Shown piece after piece: positions 53,457-62,380 of a stretch of 64,000 bases of DNA. Within the stretch, counting starts at the first letter, position 1. Every line of letters starts with the position of its first letter. This stretch comes from Pedobacter zeae. Its GTDB lineage: Bacteria > Bacteroidota > Bacteroidia > Sphingobacteriales > Sphingobacteriaceae. The stretch lies in assembly GCF_014196715.1 (NCBI RefSeq), contig NZ_JACIEF010000005.1, positions 1 through 64,000 on the forward strand, in the 5' to 3' direction. The position numbers were made by a program, and so were the translations under genes. The notes beneath the pieces are model-generated. The model did not search any database and had not been told where the DNA came from. It saw only the letters and a list, made by a program, of their open reading frames with translations.

Positions 53457-54569
53457 TCACCAAACTAGCTCGCCTTTCATTACCTCAACAAAATCATCGA
53501 ATAAGTAACGCGAATCGTGCGGGCCTGGAGAAGATTCCGGGTGATATTGCACTGAAAATGCCTTTTTACCTTTAACGCGGATTCCTTCTATAGATTTATC
53601 GTTTAGGTTAACATGGGTAATTTCTACTTTATCAGAATTTTTAACCTCATCCGGAATTACACCAAAACCATGGTTCTGTGAAGTAACTTCGCAGTGGTTT
53701 TTGATAATGTTTTTAACCGGGTGGTTTAATCCGCGGTGGCCATTGAACATTTTCATGGTACCGATACCGTTTGCTTCGGCCAATAACTGGTGGCCTAAAC
53801 AGATACCGAACAATGGTTTGTCTACAGCCAAAATATCTTTGATGGTTTCTACTGCATAAGGCATTACAGAAGGGTCGCCTGGGCCATTGGAAATAAAATA
53901 ACCATCCGGGTTAAATTTTTCCATTTCTGCAAAAGTAGTTTTAGCCGGAAAAACCTGAACATAGATGTCGCGGTTTTCGAAATTGCGCAAAATGTTTTTC
54001 TTAATGCCCAGATCCAGCGCCGCTACTTTTAAAGTTGCATCAGGATTGCCATAAAAATAAGGTTCTGTAGTACTTACTTTTGATGAAAGTTCTAATCCTT
54101 CCATGGAAGGTACTTCGTCCAGTTTTTCTTTTAATTCTTTTAAATCCGTAATCTCAGAAGAGATAATGGCGTTCATTGCACCTTTATCCCTGATGTGGCG
54201 AACCAAAGCACGCGTATCGATATCAGAAATGGCAACCAGGTTATCATTCTGGAAATAATCCTGAATTGATTCGGTAGCTTGTTTACGGCTATAAACAATG
54301 TTGTAATTTTTGCAGACTAAACCAGCGATTTTGATCGAACCTGATTCGATCTCGTCTTTGTGGATACCATAATTACCAATATGTGCATTGGTGGTAACCA
54401 TTATCTGTCCAAAATAACTTGGATCTGTAAAAATTTCCTGGTAACCTGTCATCCCGGTATTAAAACAAATTTCGCCGGTAGTGGTGCCAATTTTTCCGGC
54501 TGCTTTGCCGTAAAAAACTGTGCCATCGGCCAGTAATAAAATCGCAGGTAACTTGGTGTAGTTAGTCAT
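53457..54569 (-). CDS. carA: Carbamoyl-phosphate synthase small subunit
   Basis: A 370-aa glutaminase subunit that supplies ammonia to CarB for arginine and pyrimidine synthesis. The N-terminal CPSase_sm_chain domain starts with LLADGTVFYGKAAG. The class I glutamine amidotransferase domain has the nucleophile Cys in FGICLGHQLLAEA and the His/Glu pair in QYHPESSPGPHD. The carB gene is not adjacent. A hairpin follows its end. I saw no attenuator or pyrimidine leader peptide upstream. Confidence 0.97.
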   Translation of the reverse strand: MTNYTKLPAILLLADGTVFYGKAAGKIGTTTGEICFNTGMTGYQEIFTDPSYFGQIMVTTNAHIGNYGIHKDEIESGSIKIAGLVCKNYNIVYSRKQATESIQDYFQNDNLVAISDIDTRALVRHIRDKGAMNAIISSEITDLKELKEKLDEVPSMEGLELSSKVSTTEPYFYGNPDATLKVAALDLGIKKNILRNFENRDIYVQVFPAKTTFAEMEKFNPDGYFISNGPGDPSVMPYAVETIKDILAVDKPLFGICLGHQLLAEANGIGTMKMFNGHRGLNHPVKNIIKNHCEVTSQNHGFGVIPDEVKNSDKVEITHVNLNDKSIEGIRVKGKKAFSVQYHPESSPGPHDSRYLFDDFVEVMKGELVW

Positions 54570-54891
54570 GGTAATTACAATATGGATTTTGATTTAAAAA
54601 AGAGTTGAAAAAAGAATGGCTTTCGGCATTAAAGCCGTATTTGCAGGGTACCAAAAAAGATGAATATATCCCTTCCATTTCGGGGTACAAAGATAGAGTT
54701 TTAGATTGGGAATATAAAGAGAAAAATAAAATAAGGTTGAAGCTGAAAGCAGAAAGACTAAAGCTTAAAGTTGTAAAGTCAGATTTGTGTGAAAAACGAT
54801 TTTAGATTGAGATTGCTTGGGTCTTTTACCTGTGGTCTTTTCAGCTTAATTAAATAAAAAACAATACTTTTGGCAACACAAAACAAATCCC
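54570..54891. other. Divergent gap between carA and panB with degenerate AAGCTTAAAG words
   Basis: 322 bases. From 54715 to 54790 it contains imperfect words such as AAGCTGAAAGC and AAGCTTAAAG, which give a 66-codon lysine-rich frame at 54605-54805 that I do not accept as a gene. The panB promoter box is at 54865-54872. No clear promoter was found for carA. Confidence 0.5.
54865..54872 (+). promoter_or_regulatory. -7 box of panB
   Basis: TACTTTTG, a perfect TAnnTTTG match, 19 bases before the ATG at 54892. Confidence 0.65.
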
Positions 54892-55707
54892 ATGTCGGTA
54901 CATAAAGAAATCAAACGTGTTACCACGCATACATTACAGGAAATGAAAGAGCGTGGCGAAAAAATATCGATGCTAACCGCCTACGATTATTCGATGGCAA
55001 CCATTTTGGATGATGCTGGCTTAGATGTTTTATTGGTTGGCGATTCTGCTTCGAATGTAATGGCTGGTCACGAAACGACTTTGCCCATTACCCTCGATCA
55101 GATGATTTACCATGCAGCCTCGGTAATCAGGGCGGTTAAACGTGCATTCGTAGTGGTCGATCTGCCTTTTGGTTCCTACCAGGGAAACTCAAAAGAAGCA
55201 TTGAACTCAGCCATCAGGATCATGAAAGAATCAGGTGCACACGGTGTTAAGTTAGAGGGTGGTGAAGAAATTATTGAGTCGATACAACGCATTATTACTG
55301 CCGGTATCCCGGTTATGGGACATTTAGGGTTAACACCCCAATCCATTTATAAATTTGGAACCTATACCGTCCGTGCCAAGGAAGAGCAAGAAGCGAACAA
55401 ATTAAAAACCGATGTGCTGGCCTTACAGGCTGCCGGTTGTTTTTCCATTGTTTTAGAGAAAATTCCCGCTGCTTTAGGTAAAGAGGTTACCGAAAGTTTA
55501 AATATTCCAACCATTGGTATTGGCGCAGGACCATACTGCGACGGACAGGTTTTGGTGGTAAATGATATGATTGGATTAACAAAAGGCTTTAAACCCCGTT
55601 TTTTACGCCAGTACATTAACCTTTACGACGAAATTTTAGGAGCGGCGCAATCTTATATCCGTGATGTAAAAGGAAATGATTTCCCGAACGAAAAAGAACA
55701 ATATTAA
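54892..55707 (+). CDS. panB: 3-methyl-2-oxobutanoate hydroxymethyltransferase
   Basis: A 271-aa enzyme that adds a hydroxymethyl group from 5,10-methylenetetrahydrofolate to 2-oxoisovalerate, the first step of pantothenate synthesis. Conserved segments are [27 protein letters not shown] with a metal-binding Asp, VKLEGGEE, and the catalytic Glu in [26 protein letters not shown] is also typical. It is followed by a word-repeat array and then the pseudouridine synthase gene. Confidence 0.97.
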   Translation: MSVHKEIKRVTTHTLQEMKERGEKISMLTAYDYSMATILDDAGLDVLLVGDSASNVMAGHETTLPITLDQMIYHAASVIRAVKRAFVVVDLPFGSYQGNSKEALNSAIRIMKESGAHGVKLEGGEEIIESIQRIITAGIPVMGHLGLTPQSIYKFGTYTVRAKEEQEANKLKTDVLALQAAGCFSIVLEKIPAALGKEVTESLNIPTIGIGAGPYCDGQVLVVNDMIGLTKGFKPRFLRQYINLYDEILGAAQSYIRDVKGNDFPNEKEQY

Positions 55708-55865
55708 GTTTGGAGTTTGGCGTTGTGAGTTTGGCGTTGTTTCAGCGCAGGTAAACTATCCAACCTTAAATAATAAAAAGCTTAACCGATTAACCAATAA
55801 ACTTTCGCAATAGACGATGTGCTCTATCAAATGAACTAATGACGAATGAACCAATGAACTAACCG
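55705..55865 (+). repeat. Word-repeat array between panB and the pseudouridine synthase gene
   Basis: It begins at the panB stop codon. GAGTTTGGCGTTGT is perfectly duplicated in tandem at 55713-55726 and 55727-55740. Near the 3' end ATGAACTAATGACGAATGAA (55831-55850) and further AATGAAC words lead directly into the next ATG at 55866. Confidence 0.75.
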
Positions 55866-56552
55866 ATGCCAATTACCGATAACGACATCCTTTTTGAAGA
55901 CAATCATTTAATCGCTATTAATAAGAGGGCAGGTGATATTGTGCAGGTTGATGAAACTGGCGATGAGCCCCTTGATGAACAGGTAAAAAAGTATATTGCT
56001 CAAAAATATAATAAACCAAATGGTGCCTTTTTAGGCGTGGTACACCGCTTAGACAGGCCCGTAAGCGGTGTAATCCTGTTTGCAAAAACCAGTAAGGCTT
56101 TAGAAAGAATGAACGCTGTTTTTAAAAACAGGCAAGTAAAAAAAACTTATTGGGCTGTAGTAAAAAACAAGCCACCAAAAGAATCAGCTACTTTGATTCA
56201 CTGGTTGGTTAAAAATCCGCAAAAGAATGTGGTTTCCTATTACAATACTGAGGTTGCAGGAAGTCAGCGGGCCGAACTTTCCTATAAAGTAAAAGCCAAA
56301 GTAGGCGATTATTATCTTTTGGAGGTTGATCCTTTAACAGGACGTTCGCATCAGATCAGGGTGCAACTGTCATCGATGGGATGTCCGATTATGGGCGATA
56401 ATAAATACGGTTATCCGCGGGGAAGCAGAAAAGGGAGCATTTGCCTGCATGCCCGTCGGTTACAGTTTATACACCCGGTAAAAAAAGAACCTGTAAATAT
56501 ATTTGCCAAATTACCTGTTGATGGATTTTGGGAACGGTTCGAAGATTTATAG
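55866..56552 (+). CDS. RluA family pseudouridine synthase
   Basis: A 228-aa enzyme that isomerises uridine to pseudouridine in rRNA or tRNA. The catalytic Asp lies in HRLDRPVSG, and the GRSHQIRVQL motif is also present. It lacks an S4 domain and begins close to the catalytic domain, like the short RluA-type members (TruC/RluA). The RNA site modified cannot be told. Its leader consists of the AATGAAC word array. Confidence 0.92.
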   Translation: MPITDNDILFEDNHLIAINKRAGDIVQVDETGDEPLDEQVKKYIAQKYNKPNGAFLGVVHRLDRPVSGVILFAKTSKALERMNAVFKNRQVKKTYWAVVKNKPPKESATLIHWLVKNPQKNVVSYYNTEVAGSQRAELSYKVKAKVGDYYLLEVDPLTGRSHQIRVQLSSMGCPIMGDNKYGYPRGSRKGSICLHARRLQFIHPVKKEPVNIFAKLPVDGFWERFEDL

Positions 56553-56633
56553 CCGGAATGATCGCGATATTTATTAGGTATTAAGGGTTTGGCACAATAT
56601 TTAGTCATGTTTCGGCTAAAAACTAAATCCATC

Positions 56634-57059
56634 ATGAAAAACACCTTCTTATCAATCGCTGCAGCAGGTCTACTGGCGTCTGCATTAGTATCGTGCGACA
56701 GTACAAAAAAAACAGAAACGACCAAAGACTCAAGCGAAATTTCTGCTAATGGCGACACCATTACAAAAGTGACTACAAAAACAACTGAAACGGTTACAAC
56801 AGAAATCCCAACTTTCTCAAGTGAAGAAGTAAATAAGGGGCTTGCCGAGTACAGCAAATTAAAGGATGAATACATTGCAGCTGTAAAAAGTAAAAATGCA
56901 GCTGAAATTAAAGCCATCAACGATAAGTATACCGCCTGGGCAAATCAGGCAGCAGGCTGGGCAGCCAAGTTAAAGCCTGATGAAATACAAAAATACTCAG
57001 ATTATGTGCTTAAGTTAAGTGAGGAATGGACGAAAGCTGCAAAAGACGCTTTAAAGTAA
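56634..57059 (+). CDS. Small lipoprotein, unknown function
   Basis: A 141-aa predicted lipoprotein, started at the ATG at 56634 (the TTG at 56589 gives no signal). The lipobox is LVSC near residue 22. A Thr/Lys-rich linker follows, then a helical domain with many Lys, Glu and Ala (SKLKDEYIAAVKSKNAAEIK). I recognise no family. It probably sits in the periplasm or outer membrane. It is convergent with another small lipoprotein gene. Confidence 0.72.
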   Translation: MKNTFLSIAAAGLLASALVSCDSTKKTETTKDSSEISANGDTITKVTTKTTETVTTEIPTFSSEEVNKGLAEYSKLKDEYIAAVKSKNAAEIKAINDKYTAWANQAAGWAAKLKPDEIQKYSDYVLKLSEEWTKAAKDALK

Positions 57060-57102
57060 TTTTAAAATGATAAGAAAACTGGCCATAATGCTGGCTGGAA
57101 AC

Positions 57103-57174
57103 TGTCAAGTTGAGCCTCTCGAAGCGCCTTTAAATATATTTTAAGTGTCCTTCGACAGGCTCAGGATTGACAAT
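57103..57174. repeat. Long imperfect inverted repeat between convergent lipoprotein genes
   Basis: Arms 57103-57126 and 57151-57174 read TGTCAA..TGAGCCT.TCGAAG on opposite strands with few differences, forming a stem of about 22 bp. TGTC-GAAG-type repeats of this kind are common in Bacteroidota genomes. A terminator function for both neighbours is likely. Confidence 0.75.
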
Positions 57175-57198
57175 TCTATCTTAAGTATGCAACCTTTT

Positions 57199-57672
57199 TT
57201 ATTTACAATCTATCTTATCAAAATTCATCGATCCATCAAACTTTAGTTTGCTTAGGTCTTTGAACTTAGTTTCTCCTCTTACTTCCTCTACATCGCCAAA
57301 TCCCTCTGCTATCTGGTCACCCTTTTTCAAAAAAGCCACTTCTCTAATAGATGTTTTGCCTTCAGATTGAAAAATATAGTTGGCAATTATGGTATCACCT
57401 TTAATAATCCCGGTTATCGTGCCAGCATTTTTATCTTTTTCGTATAAATTATAACCTAGTGTACCTGTTACCTTATTATCCTTTGTTTTTAACGATAGGG
57501 TGGCAGTATCTCGGTTTTTAATGTACTGGTAGCACAGGATAGAATCGGGCTTTGCCGATGCATTGGTTATTATGGTGGAATCGATTTTGGCCTGTGTTTT
57601 TTTTGCTGTGCCGCCCTGGCAAGATGCCATGAATAAAGCGGTTGCTCCTAGTATGGGGATGATGTTTTTCAT
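57199..57672 (-). CDS. Small lipoprotein, unknown function
   Basis: A 157-aa predicted lipoprotein. The ATG at 57672 is chosen over a TTG at 57714 because the signal peptide (MKNIIPILGATALFMAS, lipobox MASC) begins there. The mature part is beta-rich with repeated motifs such as KVTGTLGYNLYEKDKNAGTI and ends with a lone Cys. No family recognised. It stands alone and convergent to the preceding lipoprotein gene. Confidence 0.72.
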   Translation of the reverse strand: MKNIIPILGATALFMASCQGGTAKKTQAKIDSTIITNASAKPDSILCYQYIKNRDTATLSLKTKDNKVTGTLGYNLYEKDKNAGTITGIIKGDTIIANYIFQSEGKTSIREVAFLKKGDQIAEGFGDVEEVRGETKFKDLSKLKFDGSMNFDKIDCK

Positions 57673-57816
57673 TAAGATATATTCTTTTCTTATCAGATTG
57701 ATTTTTATTATCAAGCAAAGCCCTTGCCAAAAAGATTTGTCAACCTGTACTGATCTTTACACCGGAATTAAGTTATCCTAAATATATGAGCGTTGTGATC
57801 AGTTTATCTGGAAGTT

Positions 57817-59127
57817 TCATTTAAAAAAAAACAACGAAATACTGGTCCCTTTATGTTCTTCAGAATTAATATCGATTTCGATCCGGTGAAAGCGGGCAAT
57901 ACTTTGAACAATTGCCAAGCCTAATCCAAATCCATTTTCTTCGCTGTTCCCCCTTTTAAAACGATCAAAAGCATCTTCTACCAATGCCTGGCTCATGCCT
58001 TGCCCGGTATCGCTAATGGTTAGCACATATTTTTCGGCTTCGCTTTTATCAGATATCGTGATCGTACCCCCAACAACATTATATTTAATGGCATTATTAA
58101 TAATGTTAATTAAAAGTGTATGTATCAGTGCTTTATTTCCTTTAAAATGAAAATCCTTTGTTAAAGTTGCATTGTAGCTAATATTTTTGTCTGCTATACG
58201 GTCTTCCAGATCTTCATATATGTCTTCAATCTCTTGTTTGAGGCTAATGTCTTCCGTTTTTAAATATTGGTTGTTTTCTACCTTTGAGATCAGTAACAAA
58301 CTATTAATAATTACCTTTAAACGGTTCAGTGTTTTTAAAGATGCATAGATTTTATTCTCATGCTCTACCGGGATATGAGGGGTATTGAGCATGTTTTCGA
58401 ACCGGGTACTTAAAATCGAAATGGGGGTAAGTAACTCATGCGAAACATTGGCAATAAACTGTTTCTCCAAAGCAAAAAGGGTATTTATTTTTCGCATTAA
58501 AGAGTTTATACTGTTATCAAGGATTTTAAAATCGTTGGTGGTTGTAGGTATATTCTCATAGTTGTAGTGCGATGGATCGTCAACCAGATTAATCTTTTTA
58601 TCGATAATGAGATAAAAGGGTTTCAACAGGAAGTTGGAAAAAGTAAAGTCGGCTACGAGCGTGATCAGCAGTGCAGCAACCAATACGATAAGCATATAAA
58701 AACGTATCGAATTTTTAATTGACTGGAGGGCAGTCATTGTTTCGCCAATTTCCAGGTTATACCAGTTGGTGTGGTAAGAAAATTTGTAGTTCAGGATCCT
58801 GTATACTTCAATATCACCCTCTATTTCTCTCTTTTCGGTAAAAACCTTGGCCGTAGAATCTTTTTGATTATCGGGAATGTCTGTTAAAATGATAAACTCT
58901 TCCTTTAATATGTTATAATCGGTAAAAGATTGCTGTTTGTTTAAAAGGCTATCGATTTCATCATCATTCAAATGTTTGATGATCTTGTTCTTTTTTTTGA
59001 TCAGGCGGTTATCAAATTGGTTGTAGGCAAGTCTGTCTAACGAGAATAAAATAATAGCCCCCAACACTAAGATGATGGCAATTTTGGTTACTGCGTTATA
59101 TAAAGAAAACTTTACCTGTAACTTCAT
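57817..59127 (-). CDS. Sensor histidine kinase
   Basis: A 436-aa membrane sensor kinase. Two membrane helices (IAIILVLGAIILFSL near residue 20 and MLIVLVAALLITLVADF near 155) enclose a periplasmic domain of about 115 residues without a recognised ligand fold. The phospho-accepting His is in ANVSHELLTPIS; the ATP-binding N box is INIINNAIKYN, with DTGQGMS and GFGLGLAIV following. It pairs with the response regulator encoded upstream; a word-repeat array fills the 77 bases between. Signal unknown. Confidence 0.95.
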   Translation of the reverse strand: MKLQVKFSLYNAVTKIAIILVLGAIILFSLDRLAYNQFDNRLIKKKNKIIKHLNDDEIDSLLNKQQSFTDYNILKEEFIILTDIPDNQKDSTAKVFTEKREIEGDIEVYRILNYKFSYHTNWYNLEIGETMTALQSIKNSIRFYMLIVLVAALLITLVADFTFSNFLLKPFYLIIDKKINLVDDPSHYNYENIPTTTNDFKILDNSINSLMRKINTLFALEKQFIANVSHELLTPISILSTRFENMLNTPHIPVEHENKIYASLKTLNRLKVIINSLLLISKVENNQYLKTEDISLKQEIEDIYEDLEDRIADKNISYNATLTKDFHFKGNKALIHTLLINIINNAIKYNVVGGTITISDKSEAEKYVLTISDTGQGMSQALVEDAFDRFKRGNSEENGFGLGLAIVQSIARFHRIEIDINSEEHKGTSISLFFFK

Positions 59128-59130
59128 TTT

Positions 59131-59204
59131 GTTTAATGGTTCATTAGTTCAATCGTCTTCGGTTCATTGGTAGATCGGCGTTTAACTTCTGACCTCCTGA
59201 CTCC
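59131..59204 (-). repeat. Word-repeat array between response regulator and kinase genes
   Basis: On the transcribed strand GGGAGTCAGGAGGTCAGAAG follows directly from the regulator's TAG, and AATGAACC and AATGAAC words precede the kinase start. GGTTCATTAG at 59139-59148 and GGTTCATTGG at 59161-59170 are the same word as in the array before the pseudouridine synthase gene, in the same orientation relative to transcription. Confidence 0.7.
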
Positions 59205-59882
59205 CTAGCAATTAATCCTGTAGCCAATGCTTCTTACCGTTTCGAACCAATCGATAGGACTAATCCCGGCAAGTTTTTTTCTCAGGTTTTTAACATGTAC
59301 ATCAACGAAGTTGGAATCTGAATTAACTTCTAAAATATCACCCCAAACGTGCTCCGTTAAACTCATCCTGGATACCACGCGGTTTTTATTCAGCACCAAA
59401 TAGTTAAATATTTCGAATTCCTTTTTGGTCAGGTTTAATCTTTCGTCGCCAAATGAAACGGTTCTGTTCTGGATATTGAGCAGGAAATTATGAATGTTTA
59501 CCTCGTTTTTCTCTAACTTATGTTTTCTCCGGGTAATGGCGTGGATACGTGCTAAAAGTTCGTTTAGTGAAAAAGGCTTTGGTAAATAATCATCCGCACC
59601 TTCATCAAGCCCCCTGATCCGGTCGTCTACAGCACTACGGGCAGTTAAAATGATTATAGCATCATCACGATCTTTCATGGCTTTAAGCTGTTTCAAAATA
59701 TCGAATCCATCACCATCCGGTAAACCTAAGTCGAGTAAAATGAAATCGTAGTGGTTTACAAATATTTTTTCTTCCGCAGAAGATTTTTTCCAGGCATGTT
59801 CTACAATAAACCCTTCCTTGCTCAAGAATTCATCCATTTCAAGCGCCAGGCTTTTTTCATCTTCAACAATAAGTACGTTCAT
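59205..59882 (-). CDS. OmpR-type response regulator
   Basis: A 225-aa DNA-binding response regulator. The receiver domain has the acidic pocket in VEDEK and the phospho-accepting Asp51 in LLDLGLPDGDG, with Thr in ILTARSA and Lys in YLPKPFS. The C-terminal winged helix has LTKKEFEIFNYL and SNFVDVHVKNLRKKL. It is regulated by the kinase encoded immediately downstream. No target is visible in this window. Confidence 0.96.
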   Translation of the reverse strand: MNVLIVEDEKSLALEMDEFLSKEGFIVEHAWKKSSAEEKIFVNHYDFILLDLGLPDGDGFDILKQLKAMKDRDDAIIILTARSAVDDRIRGLDEGADDYLPKPFSLNELLARIHAITRRKHKLEKNEVNIHNFLLNIQNRTVSFGDERLNLTKKEFEIFNYLVLNKNRVVSRMSLTEHVWGDILEVNSDSNFVDVHVKNLRKKLAGISPIDWFETVRSIGYRINC

Positions 59883-59986
59883 TCAGTTTACAGTTTTCGG
59901 TTTACAATTTTCAATTTTTGATCACGCTAATCAACGTTTTCCCTGGTCATCTAGCCTTGGCCTTTCCTTTCAAAAATGCATTGCTA
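59883..59986 (-). repeat. Word-repeat array between aminotransferase and response regulator genes
   Basis: TTTACAGTTTTCGG (59887-59900) is followed by the related TTTACAATTTTCAA (59901-59914), both with a 14-base period. On the transcribed strand G-rich words (TTGCAGGG, AAAGGAAAGG) follow the aminotransferase stop and these words precede the regulator start. Confidence 0.65.
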
Positions 59987-61177
59987 TTACCCTGCAACTA
60001 AGTTAATATTTTTTAAGATGATCGCACAGGCTTCTTTAATTTCTTCCTTGCTTATAATTAAAGGTGGGGCAATACGCATCGAATTGCTGCAATGTAAAAA
60101 CCAGTCGGATAGTACACCATCAAGGATACAGGCATCGATAATTTTTTTGTTCACCTCGAAATTCTCAAATTCTACGGCCAGCATCAACCCTTTTCCCCTG
60201 ATTTCCTTAATAGCGGGATGTTGCAAAAGCTGTTTAAACAATTGACCTTTTTCTTCCACTTCATCAACAATATGATGATCAACCAGTGTGCGTAAGGTGG
60301 CCAGGCCTGCAGCGCAACAAACCGGATGACCACCAAAAGTTGTCATGTGGCCCAGTATAGGCGTATGCGACAAAACCGACATGATTTCCAGCGAACTGAT
60401 AAAAGCACCGATCGGCATTCCGCCGCCAATGCCTTTGGCAAGTAACAAAACATCAGGTATAACCTGGTAATGCTCGAAAGCGAACATTTTGCCACTCCGG
60501 CCAAAACCCGATTGTATTTCGTCGAAGATCAATAAGGTTCCTGTTTCGTTGCATTTTTCTCTCAACGCCTGCATGTAACCGGGATCGGCTACACGTATTC
60601 CTGCTTCACCCTGGATAGGTTCTATAAAAACTGCTGCAATCTCTGCGGTGATTTTGTCGAGGTCGGCGAGGTGATTATGCTCGATAAAGCTTACATGGGG
60701 TAAAAAAGGGCCATAACCGGAAGAGTAGGCGTTACTTTCCATTAAACTTTCGGCACCCTGAGTACTGCCATGGTAGGCATTTTTACAGGCGATAAATCCT
60801 TTTCTGCCGGTGTAACGTTTGGCCAGTTTCATGGCGCCTTCTACAGCTTCTGTACCCGAATTTAAAAAATAGGTACAGCTTAGGCTTGGAGGCAGGATAT
60901 CGGCCAGGGCCTTTGCGAAATTAACCTGCGGACTTTGTACATATTCGCCATACACCATCAGGTGCATATAGGTTTCTGCCTGTTTTTGGATGGCTTCAAC
61001 TACTGCCGGATGGCAATGCCCGACATTACTTACGCCAATACCGGCAATAAGATCTAAATGTTTTTTATCTGCAGCATCGTATATATAAACGCCCTTTGCC
61101 CTCACAAATTCGAGCATTAGCGGTTCTGGGGAGGTTTGTGCATTGTGTTGTAAAAACAACTGACGTTGGGTAAGCAT
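59987..61177 (-). CDS. Class III PLP-dependent aminotransferase
   Basis: A 396-aa aminotransferase of the acetylornithine/ornithine/4-aminobutyrate group. The PLP phosphate loop is in FLNSGTEAVEGAMK, the ring-binding Asp is in IFDEIQSGFGRSG, and the Schiff-base Lys is in LLAKGIGGGMP near residue 240. The exact amino donor is not determined; the gene is far from arginine genes. It has a perfect -7 box adjoining its start codon. It precedes the two-component system, but that may not be functional. Confidence 0.9.
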   Translation of the reverse strand: MLTQRQLFLQHNAQTSPEPLMLEFVRAKGVYIYDAADKKHLDLIAGIGVSNVGHCHPAVVEAIQKQAETYMHLMVYGEYVQSPQVNFAKALADILPPSLSCTYFLNSGTEAVEGAMKLAKRYTGRKGFIACKNAYHGSTQGAESLMESNAYSSGYGPFLPHVSFIEHNHLADLDKITAEIAAVFIEPIQGEAGIRVADPGYMQALREKCNETGTLLIFDEIQSGFGRSGKMFAFEHYQVIPDVLLLAKGIGGGMPIGAFISSLEIMSVLSHTPILGHMTTFGGHPVCCAAGLATLRTLVDHHIVDEVEEKGQLFKQLLQHPAIKEIRGKGLMLAVEFENFEVNKKIIDACILDGVLSDWFLHCSNSMRIAPPLIISKEEIKEACAIILKNINLVAG

Positions 61178-61181
61178 GGCA

Positions 61182-61189
61182 CAAAAGTA
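61182..61189 (-). promoter_or_regulatory. -7 box of the aminotransferase gene
   Basis: Minus strand reads TACTTTTG, a perfect TAnnTTTG match, 4 bases before the ATG at 61177. Confidence 0.62.
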
Positions 61190-61217
61190 CTGAAATGAAG
61201 GAGCGCTTTAAAATAAA

Positions 61218-61243
61218 AAAGACCTACATTACTGTAAGTCTTT
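61218..61243 (-). terminator. Terminator after the ECF sigma group
   Basis: An 11-bp stem with one mismatch (61218-61228 with 61233-61243) and a 4-base loop lies 6 bases past the stop of the last gene. TTTTATTT follows on the minus strand. Confidence 0.82.
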
Positions 61244-61248
61244 CTTTG

Positions 61249-61692
61249 TTATGGCCTTTGTCCGCCCTTATACCTGTTGAGCAGCTCCCGTTTAAAACCT
61301 TCCTGTGCCCTGTAAAATTTACCTACAACTTTGATGGGTAGCGAAGATTTTAGTTTATTATAATATTTTTTATCGAGATTAAGATCTCTCTGTTTAAAGT
61401 CAAATTCACTGGTAATTAAGCTCTGCACCTGTGCATCTGTTAAATTATCAATTTCATCCACTTTTCTGAAGGATATCATTTTTTGGAAACGTTCCTTCCG
61501 CAATGCATTTTGTTCAGCCTGCATATCGTTATAAATCGGCCAGAAAATTTTGGCTTCTTCAGGCGATAGATCCAGTTTTTGGGTAAAAAAGGCTATTTTT
61601 AGCGATTCTATCTCTTCTCCTTTAGGCCTTTGAGCAAAAAGAGCAGTGGGCAATAGAAATATTAAAGCAATAAAAAGTAAGTTCTTCATCAT
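61249..61692 (-). CDS. Periplasmic Spy/CpxP-like sensor protein of the ECF operon
   Basis: A 147-aa protein with a signal peptide (LLFIALIFLLPTALFAQ). The mature part is helical, with LSPEEAKIFWPIYNDMQAEQN and NLTDAQVQSLITSEFD, like the LTxxQ-type periplasmic proteins Spy and CpxP. In Bacteroidota such genes after an ECF sigma gene are often labelled sensor of ECF-type sigma factor. It begins one base past the stop of the preceding gene, so all three are one unit. Role inferred from context. Confidence 0.82.
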   Translation of the reverse strand: MMKNLLFIALIFLLPTALFAQRPKGEEIESLKIAFFTQKLDLSPEEAKIFWPIYNDMQAEQNALRKERFQKMISFRKVDEIDNLTDAQVQSLITSEFDFKQRDLNLDKKYYNKLKSSLPIKVVGKFYRAQEGFKRELLNRYKGGQRP

Positions 61693-61693
61693 T

Positions 61694-62347
61694 TTAATTA
61701 TTTAGTTCCTGAGATAAATCACTTGAAGAAAAATGACTCAGGATGTAGTTTTCCATTTCTGTATCTGACGCAGAAGTTTTATTATTAGAGGATGTAGTAG
61801 GTTGTGCTTCTAAATGATCGATAATGGTATTTTCATCGATGTCATATAACATCTGTTCATTTATTGCATCTGCAGATTGTACCTGCTGAACACCTGTAAT
61901 TGAACTGTTTTGGTAAAAATAAATGCCAAACGAAACCATTAACAGAAAACAGGCTGCGCTTGCATATTTAACAATACTTCGCTTCCATAAAGGAATAACC
62001 CTCGCCACCTTTTGGGGTTCGGATAAGGCAATTTTTTTGGCAATTCTACTTTGCAGGTTATCAAAGTAATTTTCGGGTACGCTAAAAGCATGTTCAGCCT
62101 TAGGTATTCCCTCCAAAGCAACCCGCGTTTGTATACGCTCAGTTAAATTTTCAAAATAATTTTGAGGAACTTCAAAATTATTGCTACTGGTTTTCTGTTT
62201 CAATCCATCTAAAAAGACTACAGAAAAAATGGCCTCTTCACAATCTTCAAAATACCCTTCAGGCACTGAGAAAGGATTACGTTTTCCGATTGCCCTAAGG
62301 GCAGGAGTTTCGTTCATCCAGTCGTTATTTTCTATATTTTCGCTCAT
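61694..62347 (-). CDS. Membrane protein with three FxVPxxYF repeats, putative anti-sigma factor
   Basis: A 217-aa protein encoded between an ECF sigma gene and a Spy-like gene. The cytoplasmic half has three related segments: PFSVPEGYFEDCEEAIF, NFEVPQNYFENLTERIQ and AFSVPENYFDNLQSRIA. One membrane helix follows (YASAACFLLMVSFGIYFY), then a short acidic, Ser/Thr-rich tail. No known anti-sigma (zinc or FecR) domain is visible. I infer it holds the sigma factor. I prefer the ATG at 62347; the TTG at 62365 is less likely. Confidence 0.8.
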   Translation of the reverse strand: MSENIENNDWMNETPALRAIGKRNPFSVPEGYFEDCEEAIFSVVFLDGLKQKTSSNNFEVPQNYFENLTERIQTRVALEGIPKAEHAFSVPENYFDNLQSRIAKKIALSEPQKVARVIPLWKRSIVKYASAACFLLMVSFGIYFYQNSSITGVQQVQSADAINEQMLYDIDENTIIDHLEAQPTTSSNNKTSASDTEMENYILSHFSSSDLSQELNN

Positions 62348-62380
62348 CACCATTATATGATACAATTAAAGTGAAAAGGT

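Noticed and set aside
54570-54604. Pyrimidine attenuator upstream of carA
   Set aside because: No leader peptide, terminator hairpin or PyrR-type site is visible in the short region before the start.
54605-54805. 66-codon Lys-rich frame between carA and panB
   Set aside because: Much of its length is encoded by degenerate AAGCTTAAAG-type repeats; there is no recognisable domain and panB has its own promoter further on.
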